From Planococcus soli (GTDB lineage Bacteria > Bacillota > Bacilli > Bacillales_A > Planococcaceae), in assembly GCF_016881065.1 (NCBI RefSeq), contig NZ_WXYN01000051.1, positions 744,001 through 808,000 of the forward strand: DNA of 64,000 nt. Direction: 5' to 3'. Positions 51,886-60,576 of this stretch are shown one piece after another (within the stretch, counting starts at the first letter, position 1; every line of letters starts with the position of its first letter). The translations under genes and the position numbers were made by a program. The notes beneath the pieces were generated by a model. The model saw only the letters and a list, made by a program, of their open reading frames with translations, did not search any database and was not told the DNA's origin.

Positions 51886-52968
51886 TTATTGTTCTGTAAA
51901 TATAAAGTTGATCAGATCATCCGTATTCGTATAAGTTATTCTGTCTTCATATTCAATATCGAACTCTTCATACGCTGAAAGTTCGTCACCTTTTAAGAAA
52001 ATGTGGTCAACTTTAATCTCTGGTTCTAAGTGCATTTCGATGAATTTAAAAATGGTATTCAAGTCTTCACTCAAAAAAGGATTATCGGCATTAAGTCCAC
52101 CTTTTTGGTAAGTGATAGATAGGACAGCAGACGTACATTTTCCATCTTCATTAGTTAAATTGCAGTTAAACCAGGAGTCAAACGGGTCATTGAACGTATC
52201 GTCATATTGGTTTCCGAAATGAAAGCGTTCATTATTCAGCCGAGCTGCTTCTTTTTCTAACGGCTTTACGACTTCATATTCGACAATTTCCAAATATCCC
52301 GTTTTTATTTGAAGCAATAATTCTTCTTTGCTTATTACTTTTTCTGGTGGTCCCATATAAAAGCTTATATCTTTTTGGTCGCCATTCTGATCAATTGTTC
52401 CAAAAATTGCTACATTCTCAACATTTGCCTGACTCTTTTTTACCAGTTCATACAGTTCGTAATAGGTATCAAAATCTTCCTCTACAAAGGTAGCGTAATT
52501 CACAGGTTTGTCGCTCTCCAGGTGCAAAAATGCAGTATCTCCAATGCCTTCTATGTAATGAAGGTGAATCGGGGCACCTTCCATTCCAGAAAAACCGAGT
52601 GCCTCAATCTCTGGAATGACGGTTTTCAGTTTCTCGTATTCTTTGTCTATTTCTAATGCAACGTTGTAATCATCCTCGATGACGGTATAGTCGTAAGGGT
52701 CAACAGAGACCATAAATTGAATGAGCCCGTCATCTTTTGGCGAAACGGTGTATTCCGTGGTAGAGCCGATTCCATACGAATTTGTTTCAATCACATCAAC
52801 TTTAAATCCGTACTTTTCTTCTACATAATCTTCAACGACGTGATTGGGTGCATTAGTGATAAGCGGGGCAAACGCGGAATAAAGTTGAATGACTAAAAGT
52901 GCAATTGGGACAACTATAATAAGTGAAATTCCTGCTACAATGAAAAGAACTTTCTTTTTGCCAGTCAC
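51886..52968 (-). CDS. Membrane-anchored extracytoplasmic protein of unknown function
   Basis: 360 aa with a single N-terminal membrane helix (about 6-30) and a large acidic extracellular domain; no lipobox. Cysteines in WFNCNLTNEDGKCTSA could form one disulfide. Not recognised; no enzymatic motif. GTG start with ggaggga 10 bp upstream. It ends in a good terminator and stands alone. Confidence 0.72.
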   Translation of the reverse strand: MTGKKKVLFIVAGISLIIVVPIALLVIQLYSAFAPLITNAPNHVVEDYVEEKYGFKVDVIETNSYGIGSTTEYTVSPKDDGLIQFMVSVDPYDYTVIEDDYNVALEIDKEYEKLKTVIPEIEALGFSGMEGAPIHLHYIEGIGDTAFLHLESDKPVNYATFVEEDFDTYYELYELVKKSQANVENVAIFGTIDQNGDQKDISFYMGPPEKVISKEELLLQIKTGYLEIVEYEVVKPLEKEAARLNNERFHFGNQYDDTFNDPFDSWFNCNLTNEDGKCTSAVLSITYQKGGLNADNPFLSEDLNTIFKFIEMHLEPEIKVDHIFLKGDELSAYEEFDIEYEDRITYTNTDDLINFIFTEQ

Positions 52969-53026
52969 AATGCTTATCCCTCCATCTTTTCCACAAATGG
53001 TTATTGCCTGTCAAAATCACTTACAC

Positions 53027-53476
53027 TTATACCAATTTAACAACAGCCATTTCTTTGCCGAATCGGTCTCCATTATCAACAAATCTCAAACTGGCATATA
53101 ACTGATGTGCACCATGATTTTCAGGATGATAACCTACCGCAATTTTTTTCGCATTCCAGGAACTAGTCATCTCTTCGATCAATAACCGGCTTGCCTCTTT
53201 GCCAATGCCTTTGCCTTGATGCTGCTTGTCGACCATAATTCGATAGATCCAATACGCATCCAGTTCTTCAGGAACTGAATTGCACATCAAAAATCCGACA
53301 ACTTTTTCTTCAGCATAGATAGCAAACGGCTTTAATGTATGTTCAAACTTTGATTGTGCTATGGAAACTGCATTAGGTTCCATGTATTGTTTTTGTTCTT
53401 CTGCCACTTCTAATTCACAGCAGGCGTACCAGTTAGTTTCGTTTAACTCTTCAATTTTAATCGTTAATTCGCTCAT
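53027..53476 (-). CDS. GNAT acetyltransferase (spermidine/diamine acetyltransferase-like)
   Basis: 149-aa GNAT enzyme; the acetyl-CoA loop is QHQGKGIGKEA and motif B contains YHPENHGAHQLYASLRF. The N-terminal NWYACCELEVAEEQKQYMEPN is typical of the BltD/PaiA-like diamine acetyltransferase group that detoxifies polyamines. The start at 53476 follows ggaagga; an upstream in-frame extension is rejected. The substrate is inferred from similarity only. Confidence 0.85.
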   Translation of the reverse strand: MSELTIKIEELNETNWYACCELEVAEEQKQYMEPNAVSIAQSKFEHTLKPFAIYAEEKVVGFLMCNSVPEELDAYWIYRIMVDKQHQGKGIGKEASRLLIEEMTSSWNAKKIAVGYHPENHGAHQLYASLRFVDNGDRFGKEMAVVKLV

Positions 53477-53773
53477 GTTTTTCTCCTTCCAAAATGGTAG
53501 GAACTGCTTAAGTAAGCAAAATTCCCAGTTAGTTTTAAATTGTATAAAGACAGTAATTATCATATTGACCATCTCAGATAAGAACTAGTTTCTATTAATC
53601 AATCAATTTTTTTGATAGTTCGATTGTATCATATGAAAAGCCTGCGCTAATTGTTTAATGGAAGAATATTTCCAACTTCATCGTTTACTCATCGTCGGTA
53701 CAGGGTAAATATTGTCATGACTCTGTAAGGGTCGCTTAATCCACAATCAATCTTGATGAAGAGGTGAGTTTCG

Positions 53774-54760
53774 ATGAAAAATGAGATAAACATAAAAAAC
53801 AAACTGGGACTCGGCACAGCGCCGCTTGGCAATATGTTCAGGGAGGTTCCGGAAGACGAGGCGATGAAGACGATCCAGTCCGCTTGGGACGAAGGAATCC
53901 GCTATTTTGACACGGCGCCGTTTTACGGGGCAGGCTTGGCTGAAATGAGGCTTGGAGAAATTTTGCCAGCTTATAATCGTGACGAATATTTATTGAGCTC
54001 AAAAGTCGGCCGCATTGTGCTGAACGAAGAGGAAGAAAAAGAAGGACTGTTTGAATTTGGCCGTAAGAACAAAATTCAAACGGATTATACAGAAGACGGA
54101 ACACTCCGTTCGATTGAAGACAGCTTGAAGCGTCTGAAAACAGACCGCTTGGACATGGTGTATGTGCACGACATCTCACCTGACTTTCTTGGAGATGAGT
54201 GGGTGACAAAGTTTGATGAAGCGCGTAAAGGCGCCTTTAAAGTGCTAGACCGCCTCCGAGATGAAGGAGTCATTAAAGCTTGGGGGCTTGGGGTGAACAC
54301 GACAACGCCGATTGAAGTGGCACTAGAACTTGAGGAAGCCCATCCGGACCTGAGCTTGTCAGCTACCCAATATACCTTGCTTCAGCACGAGCGCGCGCTC
54401 CAGCGGATGATGCCATTGGCGCAGGAGAAAGGCGGGGGACTTGTTATCGGATCGGCATTTAACTCGGGCGCCTTGTTGGGCGGAGACCATTTCGATTACA
54501 AAGAAATCACGCCGGACATCAAAAAGAGAGTAGACCGGTTTAATGATGTAGCACAAAATCATGGCGTGAATTTGAAAGATGCAGCGCTTCAGTTTTCTAC
54601 AGCCCATCCCGCTGTAAAGGCAGTAGTAACCGGTTCGACGAGACCTGATCGCATTAAGGAAGACTTGCAGGCATTGCAGGCAACGATTCCGGCTGATTTT
54701 TGGGAAGAGCTGATCGAGAAGGGGCTTGTTTCTTCTAAAGCTATTTTGCCAGAAAAGTAA
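53774..54760 (+). CDS. Aldo/keto reductase (D-threo-aldose 1-dehydrogenase-like)
   Basis: 328-aa TIM-barrel NAD(P)-dependent oxidoreductase. The AKR tetrad is visible: DTAPFYG (Asp, Tyr), SSKVGR (Lys) and YVHD (His). The stretch LGLGTAPLGNMF at the N-terminus and GSAFNSGALLGGDHF mark the L-fucose/D-threo-aldose dehydrogenase subgroup. SD gaggtgag is good and a terminator follows. Likely oxidises free sugars; there is no pathway context. Confidence 0.9.
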   Translation: MKNEINIKNKLGLGTAPLGNMFREVPEDEAMKTIQSAWDEGIRYFDTAPFYGAGLAEMRLGEILPAYNRDEYLLSSKVGRIVLNEEEEKEGLFEFGRKNKIQTDYTEDGTLRSIEDSLKRLKTDRLDMVYVHDISPDFLGDEWVTKFDEARKGAFKVLDRLRDEGVIKAWGLGVNTTTPIEVALELEEAHPDLSLSATQYTLLQHERALQRMMPLAQEKGGGLVIGSAFNSGALLGGDHFDYKEITPDIKKRVDRFNDVAQNHGVNLKDAALQFSTAHPAVKAVVTGSTRPDRIKEDLQALQATIPADFWEELIEKGLVSSKAILPEK

Positions 54761-54781
54761 ACTATTCACATAAGGACGAAG

Positions 54782-54815
54782 AAAAGGTTCCGGAGATTAA
54801 ACCGGAACCTTTTTT
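54782..54815 (+). terminator. Intrinsic terminator after the aldo/keto reductase
   Basis: The 12-bp stem aaaaggttccgg/ccggaacctttt with an 8-nt loop has extra T residues after it. Confidence 0.9.
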
Positions 54816-54955
54816 GTGCAAACTTCAATGCTATACCTTTCAATATACTTTAGTTTTTTTTCATAAAATTGTTTTTAAAAGTTTAGGTAGAACGGCGAAC
54901 GTTCGTAAAATGTTTTGATACGTTGACGAATGTTCTTTTCGGCCGTTTTTAGATG

Positions 54956-54999
54956 TTTTAAAGCGTTCGGAAACGTGTACTTTTACAAACGCTTTAAAA
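54956..54999. repeat. 12-bp inverted repeat containing a motif shared with 57.96 kb
   Basis: TTTTAAAGCGTT and AACGCTTTAAAA form a perfect inverted repeat. The right part, GTGTACTTTTAC followed by AAACGCTTTAAA (54975-54998), recurs at 57962-57985 with 22 of 24 bases the same and in the same orientation, also in gene-free DNA. The nature of the element is unknown. Confidence 0.55.
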
Positions 55000-55051
55000 T
55001 AGGAGTAGAAATCATTAAAAGGAGTATGAGGAATTTCAGCTTAAGTTGGAA

Positions 55052-55570
55052 TTATTCCACAAACTCGATGTCGTTTGTCTCCTGCAGTGTGGCAAAACTG
55101 CTCAGTTGGCCATTATGATGGTTGATGATTTGCTCGGCGCTCATCACTTCGGAATCCCAGGTACCGTGCGCATCTTTGGCAAGCGTCACGTCAAATCCCA
55201 GGTTGCTGGCGCTGCGTGTGGTCGCATCTATGCAGTGCTCAGTCTGGTTGCCTGCAATAACGAGGTTCTGGACGTTTTTATTTTTCAATACCTCCAGCAG
55301 CGTTGTTTCGTGAAAGGAATCCGGCGTCCATTTCTGGACAATGTCATCTCTTTCCTCGGGAGTGATGGACTGATGGATTTGCCAGAAGTCGGTGCCTTTT
55401 ACAAGGCCAGGGTCATTATGCTGCACATAAACGACGGGAACGTGAGCTGAACGTGCTTTTTTGATCAATGACTGCAGATTCTCGAGCAATTGTCCGCTTT
55501 GATGGACAGGATTGGACTGGTCGAACATTTCGTTTTGGGCATCAATGATTAATAAAGCCGTTTTAGGCAT
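55052..55570 (-). CDS. Isochorismatase-family cysteine hydrolase
   Basis: 172-aa enzyme with the catalytic triad of this fold: D10 in LLIIDAQNEMFD, a Lys in the middle (in the VQKWTPDSF region) and C113 in GNQTEHCIDATTR. Members hydrolyse nicotinamide, N-carbamoyl compounds or isochorismate; the exact substrate cannot be read. SD gaggaga is good. Monocistronic. Confidence 0.9.
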   Translation of the reverse strand: MPKTALLIIDAQNEMFDQSNPVHQSGQLLENLQSLIKKARSAHVPVVYVQHNDPGLVKGTDFWQIHQSITPEERDDIVQKWTPDSFHETTLLEVLKNKNVQNLVIAGNQTEHCIDATTRSASNLGFDVTLAKDAHGTWDSEVMSAEQIINHHNGQLSSFATLQETNDIEFVE

Positions 55571-55761
55571 CGGACATTCTCCTCTTCATTTATTCATTTA
55601 CCTTATTTTACAGAGGATTCAATTACTTGTATAGTGGCTGTTGTAAAATATGGAAGTAGACCGATGGCTGGGTTGCTGCCGCAACTTCGTGCGTTTCTAT
55701 CTGTTCTTCTAATGACATACTTTTTAGTTGCGTATCTTTGTAATATATGAGGAGGATTCTA

Positions 55762-56339
55762 ATGGATATTATAAATTTTTTAGCATATTTGAACCGAGGA
55801 GAAGCTGTTGAGGGTGGTTCAGAGATGCATAAAAAATGCATGAACTGTCACAGGAAGCATTAAAAATAACCGTTGAACTGAACGGCCATTATCATACTCC
55901 CGAAGAAGTTCAGGAACTGTTTTCCCGATTAAGTGGCAAACCGGTAGATTGAACATTTGCCTTATTCCCGCCTTTTTATACGGATTGCGGGAAAAATATC
56001 AATGTGGGCAAGAACGTTTTCGTCAATTCGGGCTGCCGTTTTCAAGATCAAGGAGGCATTACAATTGGCGATGGCGCGCTTATTGGACACAATGCTGTTT
56101 TGGCGACTCTTAATCACGATATCAACCCTAAAAAGCGCAGCACTATGCAGCCCAGACTCATTACGATTGGTAAAGATGTTTGGATAGTAGCAAACGCCAC
56201 TGTAGTTCCCGGTGTGGAAATTGAAGATGGAGCTATTATTGCCGCAGGTGCTGTTGTGACTCAGAATGTACCTCCAAACGTAATTGCAGGAGGAGTTCCT
56301 GCGAAAGTATTGAAGAAAATCGAGGTAAATCAGGAATAG
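55762..56339 (+). pseudogene. O-acetyltransferase (NodL/maltose acetyltransferase-like) with two lesions
   Basis: An SD (gaggaggat) and ATG open MDIINFLAYLNRGEAVEGGSEMHK; one base lost from an A-run (55827-55835 area) shifts the frame, which resumes as MHELSQEALKITVELNGHYH. At 55949-55951 the frame has a TGA after SGKPVD, then continues [16 protein letters not shown]. The rest is an intact left-handed beta-helix with hexapeptides ([23 protein letters not shown], then [18 protein letters not shown]). Full-length relatives are about 190 aa and have neither break. Confidence 0.88.
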
Positions 56340-56410
56340 AACGATTGCTCTCTCTTCTAAAGAAGTATGCAGTATCTCTGATTTTAAATTACTTAAATCA
56401 AGTCATATAA

Positions 56411-56460
56411 AAAGACCATGTAATTCATAAACATCTTTATGAACACGCATGGTCTTTGTT
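56411..56460. terminator. Hairpin terminator after the O-acetyltransferase remnant
   Basis: aaagaccatg/catggtcttt has an inner ttcataaa/tttatgaa pair and is followed by gttttt. Confidence 0.85.
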
Positions 56461-56669
56461 TTTGCTGTTTTTGGGATTCGGCAGCCAACTATTGGCTGAT
56501 TTACTTTTTGAATCACTTATCGTTTTTGAGTAATTTTTTAAAAATTTATGAAAGAAGATAGCTAAACTTTGAAACCGGTGGCGAAAGCAGGGAAATATAG
56601 TACTTTAAGAGCATTTAGATTGAGTATTGAATTCAGAAAATGAAACGAAGTTGGTGAATAATACGACTC

Positions 56670-56792
56670 ATGGATAAAGTTAAAGAGTTTATTGATAAAC
56701 GGTACCAAACACCAAAGGGGTTGATTGGTACTTATATCGGTGAAAAGATGGTAAGGCGACATCAACCTGAAACGTGCAATGAAGCTCCCTGA
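56670..56792 (+). pseudogene. N-terminal fragment of a SAM-dependent methyltransferase
   Basis: A 40-codon frame reads VKEFIDKRYQTPKG, then LIGTYIGEKMVRRHQPET, and then stops after an unrelated CNEAP. This resembles the start of class I methyltransferases I know from Bacillales, which should continue into a VLEIGCG-type SAM motif; that part is gone. There is no SD. The surrounding 580-bp gap (56340-56917) holds otherwise only a terminator. Confidence 0.5.
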
Positions 56793-56917
56793 AATGACGA
56801 TGGGAGAAGAGATGTTTTTCTTTTTCTTCAATAGCATTTTTGTATACTGCCTACTTTAAAAGATAAACCCTTGCATTTAATGACTACAATAAAAGGATTG
56901 TTGGAGACAAAGCGATT

Positions 56918-57574
56918 CTACAGCCCCTTTTCCTCGAAGCGTCTTAAATCTTTCCTGTGTCCCATCGTAATCAGAATGTCGCCTTTCACCACTTCATCGT
57001 CAGGCAAAGGCGCAATATTAACATCTTCAAATCGTTTGATGGCCAGCACGATGCACCCATATTTTGCACGAATGTCCAGCTGCTTAAGGGTTTTTCCAGA
57101 CATTTGGGAAGAAGCGATCAACTCAATGATGCTGTAGTCTTTCGACAGCTCAATATAATCGACGATTTTATCAGAGTCCAGGAGGTGTGCTACCCGAATG
57201 CCCATTTCTTTTTCGGGCTGAATAACTCGGTCAGCTCCAACTTTTTCTAGAATGAGCTGGTGCTGTTTGTCTCTTGCTTTGACCCAAACATTGGGTACAC
57301 CCATCTCTTTCAGCATAAGCGTACACAAAACACTTGCTTGCAAGTCTTCGCCAAAGGCAACAATGGCATGCTCAAAATTTCGCACACCTAGCGCTTTTAA
57401 ATCCCGTTCGTCGGTCCCATTGGCCCTTACAGTGTGTGTAGCAAATTCAGACATCGCATCTACACGTTCTTCTGTCAGATCCATTGCCAGTATCTCATGT
57501 CCTAAGGCATGAAGTTCCTGGCATACACTGCTGCCGAAGCGGCCCAACCCAATAATGACAAATTGCTTTTCCAT
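56918..57574 (-). CDS. ktrC: K+ uptake regulatory subunit (KtrA/KtrC, TrkA family)
   Basis: 218 aa: an RCK_N Rossmann domain (GLGRFGSS, residues 9-16, nucleotide-binding; acidic AMDLTEE) and a C-terminal RCK_C domain (residues about 135-215) that in relatives binds c-di-AMP. It gates a KtrB/D-type potassium channel. No ktrB lies adjacent, which fits the stand-alone KtrC arrangement; KtrA cannot be excluded. Its leader contains an intrinsic terminator 30 nt before the SD, so transcription attenuation is possible. Confidence 0.88.
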   Translation of the reverse strand: MEKQFVIIGLGRFGSSVCQELHALGHEILAMDLTEERVDAMSEFATHTVRANGTDERDLKALGVRNFEHAIVAFGEDLQASVLCTLMLKEMGVPNVWVKARDKQHQLILEKVGADRVIQPEKEMGIRVAHLLDSDKIVDYIELSKDYSIIELIASSQMSGKTLKQLDIRAKYGCIVLAIKRFEDVNIAPLPDDEVVKGDILITMGHRKDLRRFEEKGL

Positions 57575-57603
57575 CTGTATACCTCAATTCTATTTTTACT
57601 CAA

Positions 57604-57635
57604 GAAAAAAAGACCATTATAAATAGAATGGTCTC
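57604..57635 (-). terminator. Terminator within the leader of the ktr gene
   Basis: On the minus strand agaccatt/aatggtct with a 8-nt AT loop is followed by seven U residues, about 30 nt ahead of the start codon. An upstream aaaggtcc could compete for the gacc arm, which would make it an attenuator. Confidence 0.75.
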
Positions 57636-57961
57636 AAGTGCAACCTAGGACCTTTCTCTCTGCAAGCTACTCTCCTTCGTAACAGATGTCAATATATGTT
57701 TTGAAAAGATGTTTCAGTGCTTATGACCGAACCTAATTATGTCCCCAACGCATCTCAAAAAAGTGATGTGTAAGAGAATAAGTTAGTTGTACTTTTGATT
57801 ATGTAGAAGTAGAGGCTTGAGTAAAAACCAGTAATGTATAGAAGTATGCTTATAAAAAGGAAGAGGATGAAGAAATGTTCAGTACTTTGCTTATAAAATA
57901 AAGTCACTTCTCAAACGGAAAAAAATTTTTAAATGCTTTTTTCTTTTTCTTGTTTGCTAAG

Positions 57962-57985
57962 GTGTACTTTTACCAATGCTTTAAA
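57962..57985. repeat. Second copy of the 24-bp motif seen at 54.98 kb
   Basis: GTGTACTTTTAC followed by CAATGCTTTAAA. It lies within a 560-bp gene-free stretch (57575-58133), in which I otherwise see only the ktr leader and AT-rich sequence. Confidence 0.5.
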
Positions 57986-58133
57986 GAGTTGATTAACTAT
58001 ATTTTCTTCGAACAACTGAAAATAATTGAGTGAATGATGTTTAGTTCTACTAAATATCCATATGAACAGAAAAAAGCCGAATTTACGTTATCGGCGAGTA
58101 GCCATAATGTAAGGTCGACTTTTATACAAAAAA

Positions 58134-58736
58134 CTATTCGGTTATCTTATTGCGTCGGCCATACATCATAATTCCGCCAGCAACTACTGCAAGCATTCCG
58201 AGCATTGTATATAGAGGGCCATTCGAGGCTGTGTCCGCCATTTCGTCGCCTTCTGTATACTCATCCGCCATTTCTGCCTGTCCCCGAATTTCTCCATCAG
58301 GATATTCTTCCGTATGAAGATTCACATAAATGTCACCAGCCACGAGTGCCATAGAGAACTCCTGCCAGCTCAAATCACCTACTAGGTCATCGGCAGTCAA
58401 CGTGCCAGTCGCTACTTCGCCATCGTAATCCATGGCTTCTTCATTTTCAAATAAGAACAATTCTACCGGCCCATTTTCTCCGGCTGCACCACTGTGCAAA
58501 TGACCAGCTAGCGTGTTGTCTAAGTCATAGGCATTTACGGTGAATTCTAACGAATTTCCATCTTCACTAACTTGAATCTGTGCATCTCCGGTTGCTTCAC
58601 TCTCAGCCGCCGGGACTTCTTGATCTGGTGTCAACTCTGCCATGAACATTTGTCCCTCATGTGCTGCAAAAGCTGTTCCTGTGAAACTTGCCGCCGCAAA
58701 AACTGTAGCCAACGATAATACTGCTGCTTTTTTCAT
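58134..58736 (-). CDS. CHRD-domain surface protein with C-terminal sorting signal
   Basis: 200 aa: a signal peptide (cleaved after TAFA), a CHRD domain (residues about 27-157, with AGHLHSGAAGENGPVELFLF and DIYVNLHTEEYPDGEIRGQ), an acidic linker, then DTASNGP (D168-T169-A170-S171), a hydrophobic helix (176-192) and RRNK. That tail matches the class D sorting-signal layout, but the usual L-P before x-T-A is M-A. A class D sortase gene lies just beyond the shared upstream region. CHRD proteins in other bacteria are secreted; the molecular role is unknown. Confidence 0.88.
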   Translation of the reverse strand: MKKAAVLSLATVFAAASFTGTAFAAHEGQMFMAELTPDQEVPAAESEATGDAQIQVSEDGNSLEFTVNAYDLDNTLAGHLHSGAAGENGPVELFLFENEEAMDYDGEVATGTLTADDLVGDLSWQEFSMALVAGDIYVNLHTEEYPDGEIRGQAEMADEYTEGDEMADTASNGPLYTMLGMLAVVAGGIMMYGRRNKITE

Positions 58737-59000
58737 ATACCGCTCTCCTTCGGATCTGATTTCGCCTAAGGCGATTCTCTTTCTTAATACCCATAATTAG
58801 TTGAAAACAATCAATTTTCTGATAATATTTCATATAGATAGCAATGTTTCTTATTATTTCTTTTAAACTGTTCAATAGGCTACTGTAAAAAAGCGCCGAA
58901 ATAGCGCATAAGCGCATTCATAGCAGATGAAGGTTATGAAGAGGTAGAAAAAGGGAAGAGTATTTATAATTGTTAATTTATTATAAAGGAGTGAACGGCA

Positions 59001-59726
59001 ATGAAGAGAAATATCGCGATGTTTTTAATCATAGTTGGATTTCTCTTCGCTGGATGGAATGGGTATTTCTGGGCTGTTGAAAGTTTCGGCAGCAAAGAAA
59101 CCCTTGGTAAAAATGACATTGTTGCAGTGGCTGAAGCGGAAAAGGAAGATTTGAAGCCAAAAATAGATGATTCGACAACAGGAAGACAAGAAACCCCGCA
59201 AAACAAAGAGATAGCCCTCTATGAAGAAGGGGATTCTATACTTCCTTCACAGAATGCAGAAAAAGAGGATTCGAAACAATCAACTATGCGTGACTACAAA
59301 GAATATAACCGGGGAGACGAGGTAGGGTGGCTGCTTGTCCCTTCTCTTGGTATGAAGTATCCGATTTATTGGGGAACAGATGATGAGACATTAACTCAAG
59401 GGGTAGGTTATCACGTAGGGGACTTTACAACCCCGCCAGATGGGTTCGGGCACACCGTTTTATCCGGCCACCGGGATACTGTTTTTCAGGAACTTGGAGA
59501 ATTGGCGGAAGGAGCGCAGATTTATGTGCAATTTGAAGAGATCCAGTATGAATATAAAATACAAAAAACATGGATTACGGATGCTGAGGACCGCACAGTT
59601 ATCGTCAATAAGGACGAACCAACTCTGACCCTCACGACCTGCTATCCCTTCAGGTTTATTGGATCGGCTCCAGATCGATACATTATAGAAGCGCTGCTGG
59701 TCAACACGACAGAAATGCCTTCCTAA
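59001..59726 (+). CDS. Class D sortase
   Basis: 241-aa membrane transpeptidase with one N-terminal helix (about 5-27), a charged linker (about 50-100) and a sortase domain. The catalytic set is complete: H157 in LSGHRDT, C214 in the class D signature TLTTCYPF, and R226 in GSAPDRYI. It cleaves sorting signals and attaches proteins to the wall. SD aaaggagtg is strong. Divergent from the CHRD gene, which is the obvious candidate substrate. Confidence 0.93.
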   Translation: MKRNIAMFLIIVGFLFAGWNGYFWAVESFGSKETLGKNDIVAVAEAEKEDLKPKIDDSTTGRQETPQNKEIALYEEGDSILPSQNAEKEDSKQSTMRDYKEYNRGDEVGWLLVPSLGMKYPIYWGTDDETLTQGVGYHVGDFTTPPDGFGHTVLSGHRDTVFQELGELAEGAQIYVQFEEIQYEYKIQKTWITDAEDRTVIVNKDEPTLTLTTCYPFRFIGSAPDRYIIEALLVNTTEMPS

Positions 59727-59916
59727 TTGCTAATGTTTCCTCATTCGGTTGGGTCCTAATTTAGGCTTTAGCTTAATATTTGAAGAACAAAACAGTTTTT
59801 CTTTTTGTTCAGCACAACGATGTACCTGATAATATTGCTCCAACATCTATGGGAAATGACTAACGTAATTTAGCATGCCTAAGAGAACGTAACCTGTTTC
59901 ATACAACCTACCTATA

Positions 59917-59966
59917 AAAAAAGCAGCGCCGGGATTGATTTCAAAATACCGGGCTGCTTTTGTTTT
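59917..59966 (+). terminator. Terminator downstream of the sortase gene
   Basis: aaaagcagc-ccggg/ccgggctgctttt, with one bulged base, is followed by a T-rich stretch. It lies 190 bp past the sortase stop; nothing coding lies between. Confidence 0.7.
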
Positions 59967-60016
59967 ATTTAGGATCAATTTATTTGTAGCAACAAAAATA
60001 ATATTTACAACTTTAG

Positions 60017-60061
60017 ATAGTACTTATTAACTTCTTTTCATAGTACTTAATAACTTCTTTA
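60017..60061. repeat. Tandem 22-bp direct repeat upstream of the urease operon
   Basis: atagtacttaTTAACTTCTTT occurs at 60017 and again (one base different) at 60040, a 23-bp period. It lies about 190 bp ahead of ureA within a 520-bp gap that otherwise holds only the upstream terminator and AT-rich DNA. It could be a regulator-binding array; no known consensus is matched. Confidence 0.55.
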
Positions 60062-60249
60062 AACAGTTACTATATACCTTGGAGTGTCCTAATGCTAAGT
60101 TGCTCTAGAGGAAGTTTAAAAGTCAGAAGCTTAGGGGAAATTAAAAAGATATGGTTATTTGAAATTTCAGATAATTAAAGTTCTAAAAATTTCAAGTCAC
60201 TAAGTGGACTTCTTTTACTATCAGATAAAAAAGGGAGGAGGGTTAGACT

Positions 60250-60552
60250 ATGCATTTATTGCCTCGTGAGATTGACAAATTGATGATCGTAGTCGCTGCA
60301 GATTTGGCTAAAAGACGGCGGGAAAGAGGATTAAAGCTTAACCACCCCGAATCTGTTGCCATCATTACTTATGAAATAGTTGAAGGTGCAAGAGATGGGA
60401 AAACGGTTGCAGAATTAATGGAATTTGGAGCAACAATATTAACGACAGAAGACGTCATGGAAGGTATTCCTGAAATGATTAAAGACATTCAAGTTGAGGC
60501 CACATTTCCTGATGGAACAAAACTAGTTACTGTACACAGTCCGATTCGTTAA
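60250..60552 (+). CDS. ureA: Urease gamma subunit
   Basis: 100-aa structural subunit of urease, which splits urea to ammonia and carbamate/CO2 in the cytoplasm. The start [11 protein letters not shown] and the core [18 protein letters not shown] are diagnostic, ending VTVHSPI. SD gggaggaggg is one of the strongest in the window. First gene of a ureABCEFG order; ureD is not seen yet and would lie beyond the window. Confidence 0.96.
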   Translation: MHLLPREIDKLMIVVAADLAKRRRERGLKLNHPESVAIITYEIVEGARDGKTVAELMEFGATILTTEDVMEGIPEMIKDIQVEATFPDGTKLVTVHSPIR

Positions 60553-60576
60553 TTTAAGCAAAGGAGGAAGAGGCTT

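Noticed and set aside
55623..55718. 31-codon minus-strand frame MSLEEQIETHEV...
   Set aside because: No SD and no recognisable family; its extended form is antisense to the acetyltransferase pseudogene. It may be a remnant but cannot be supported.
56562..56837. 91-codon minus-strand frame
   Set aside because: No SD and no similarity; the plus strand of the same DNA carries a more convincing methyltransferase fragment.
57640..57700. yybP-ykoY (Mn2+) or c-di-AMP riboswitch before the ktr gene
   Set aside because: gaaggagagtagc and gagacc resemble parts of the yybP-ykoY aptamer, but the CAACAU loop is missing; the c-di-AMP core is also not found.
59960..60249. TnrA/GlnR box for urease
   Set aside because: A half site (TTACA) exists near 60003 but no TGTNA partner lies at the required spacing.
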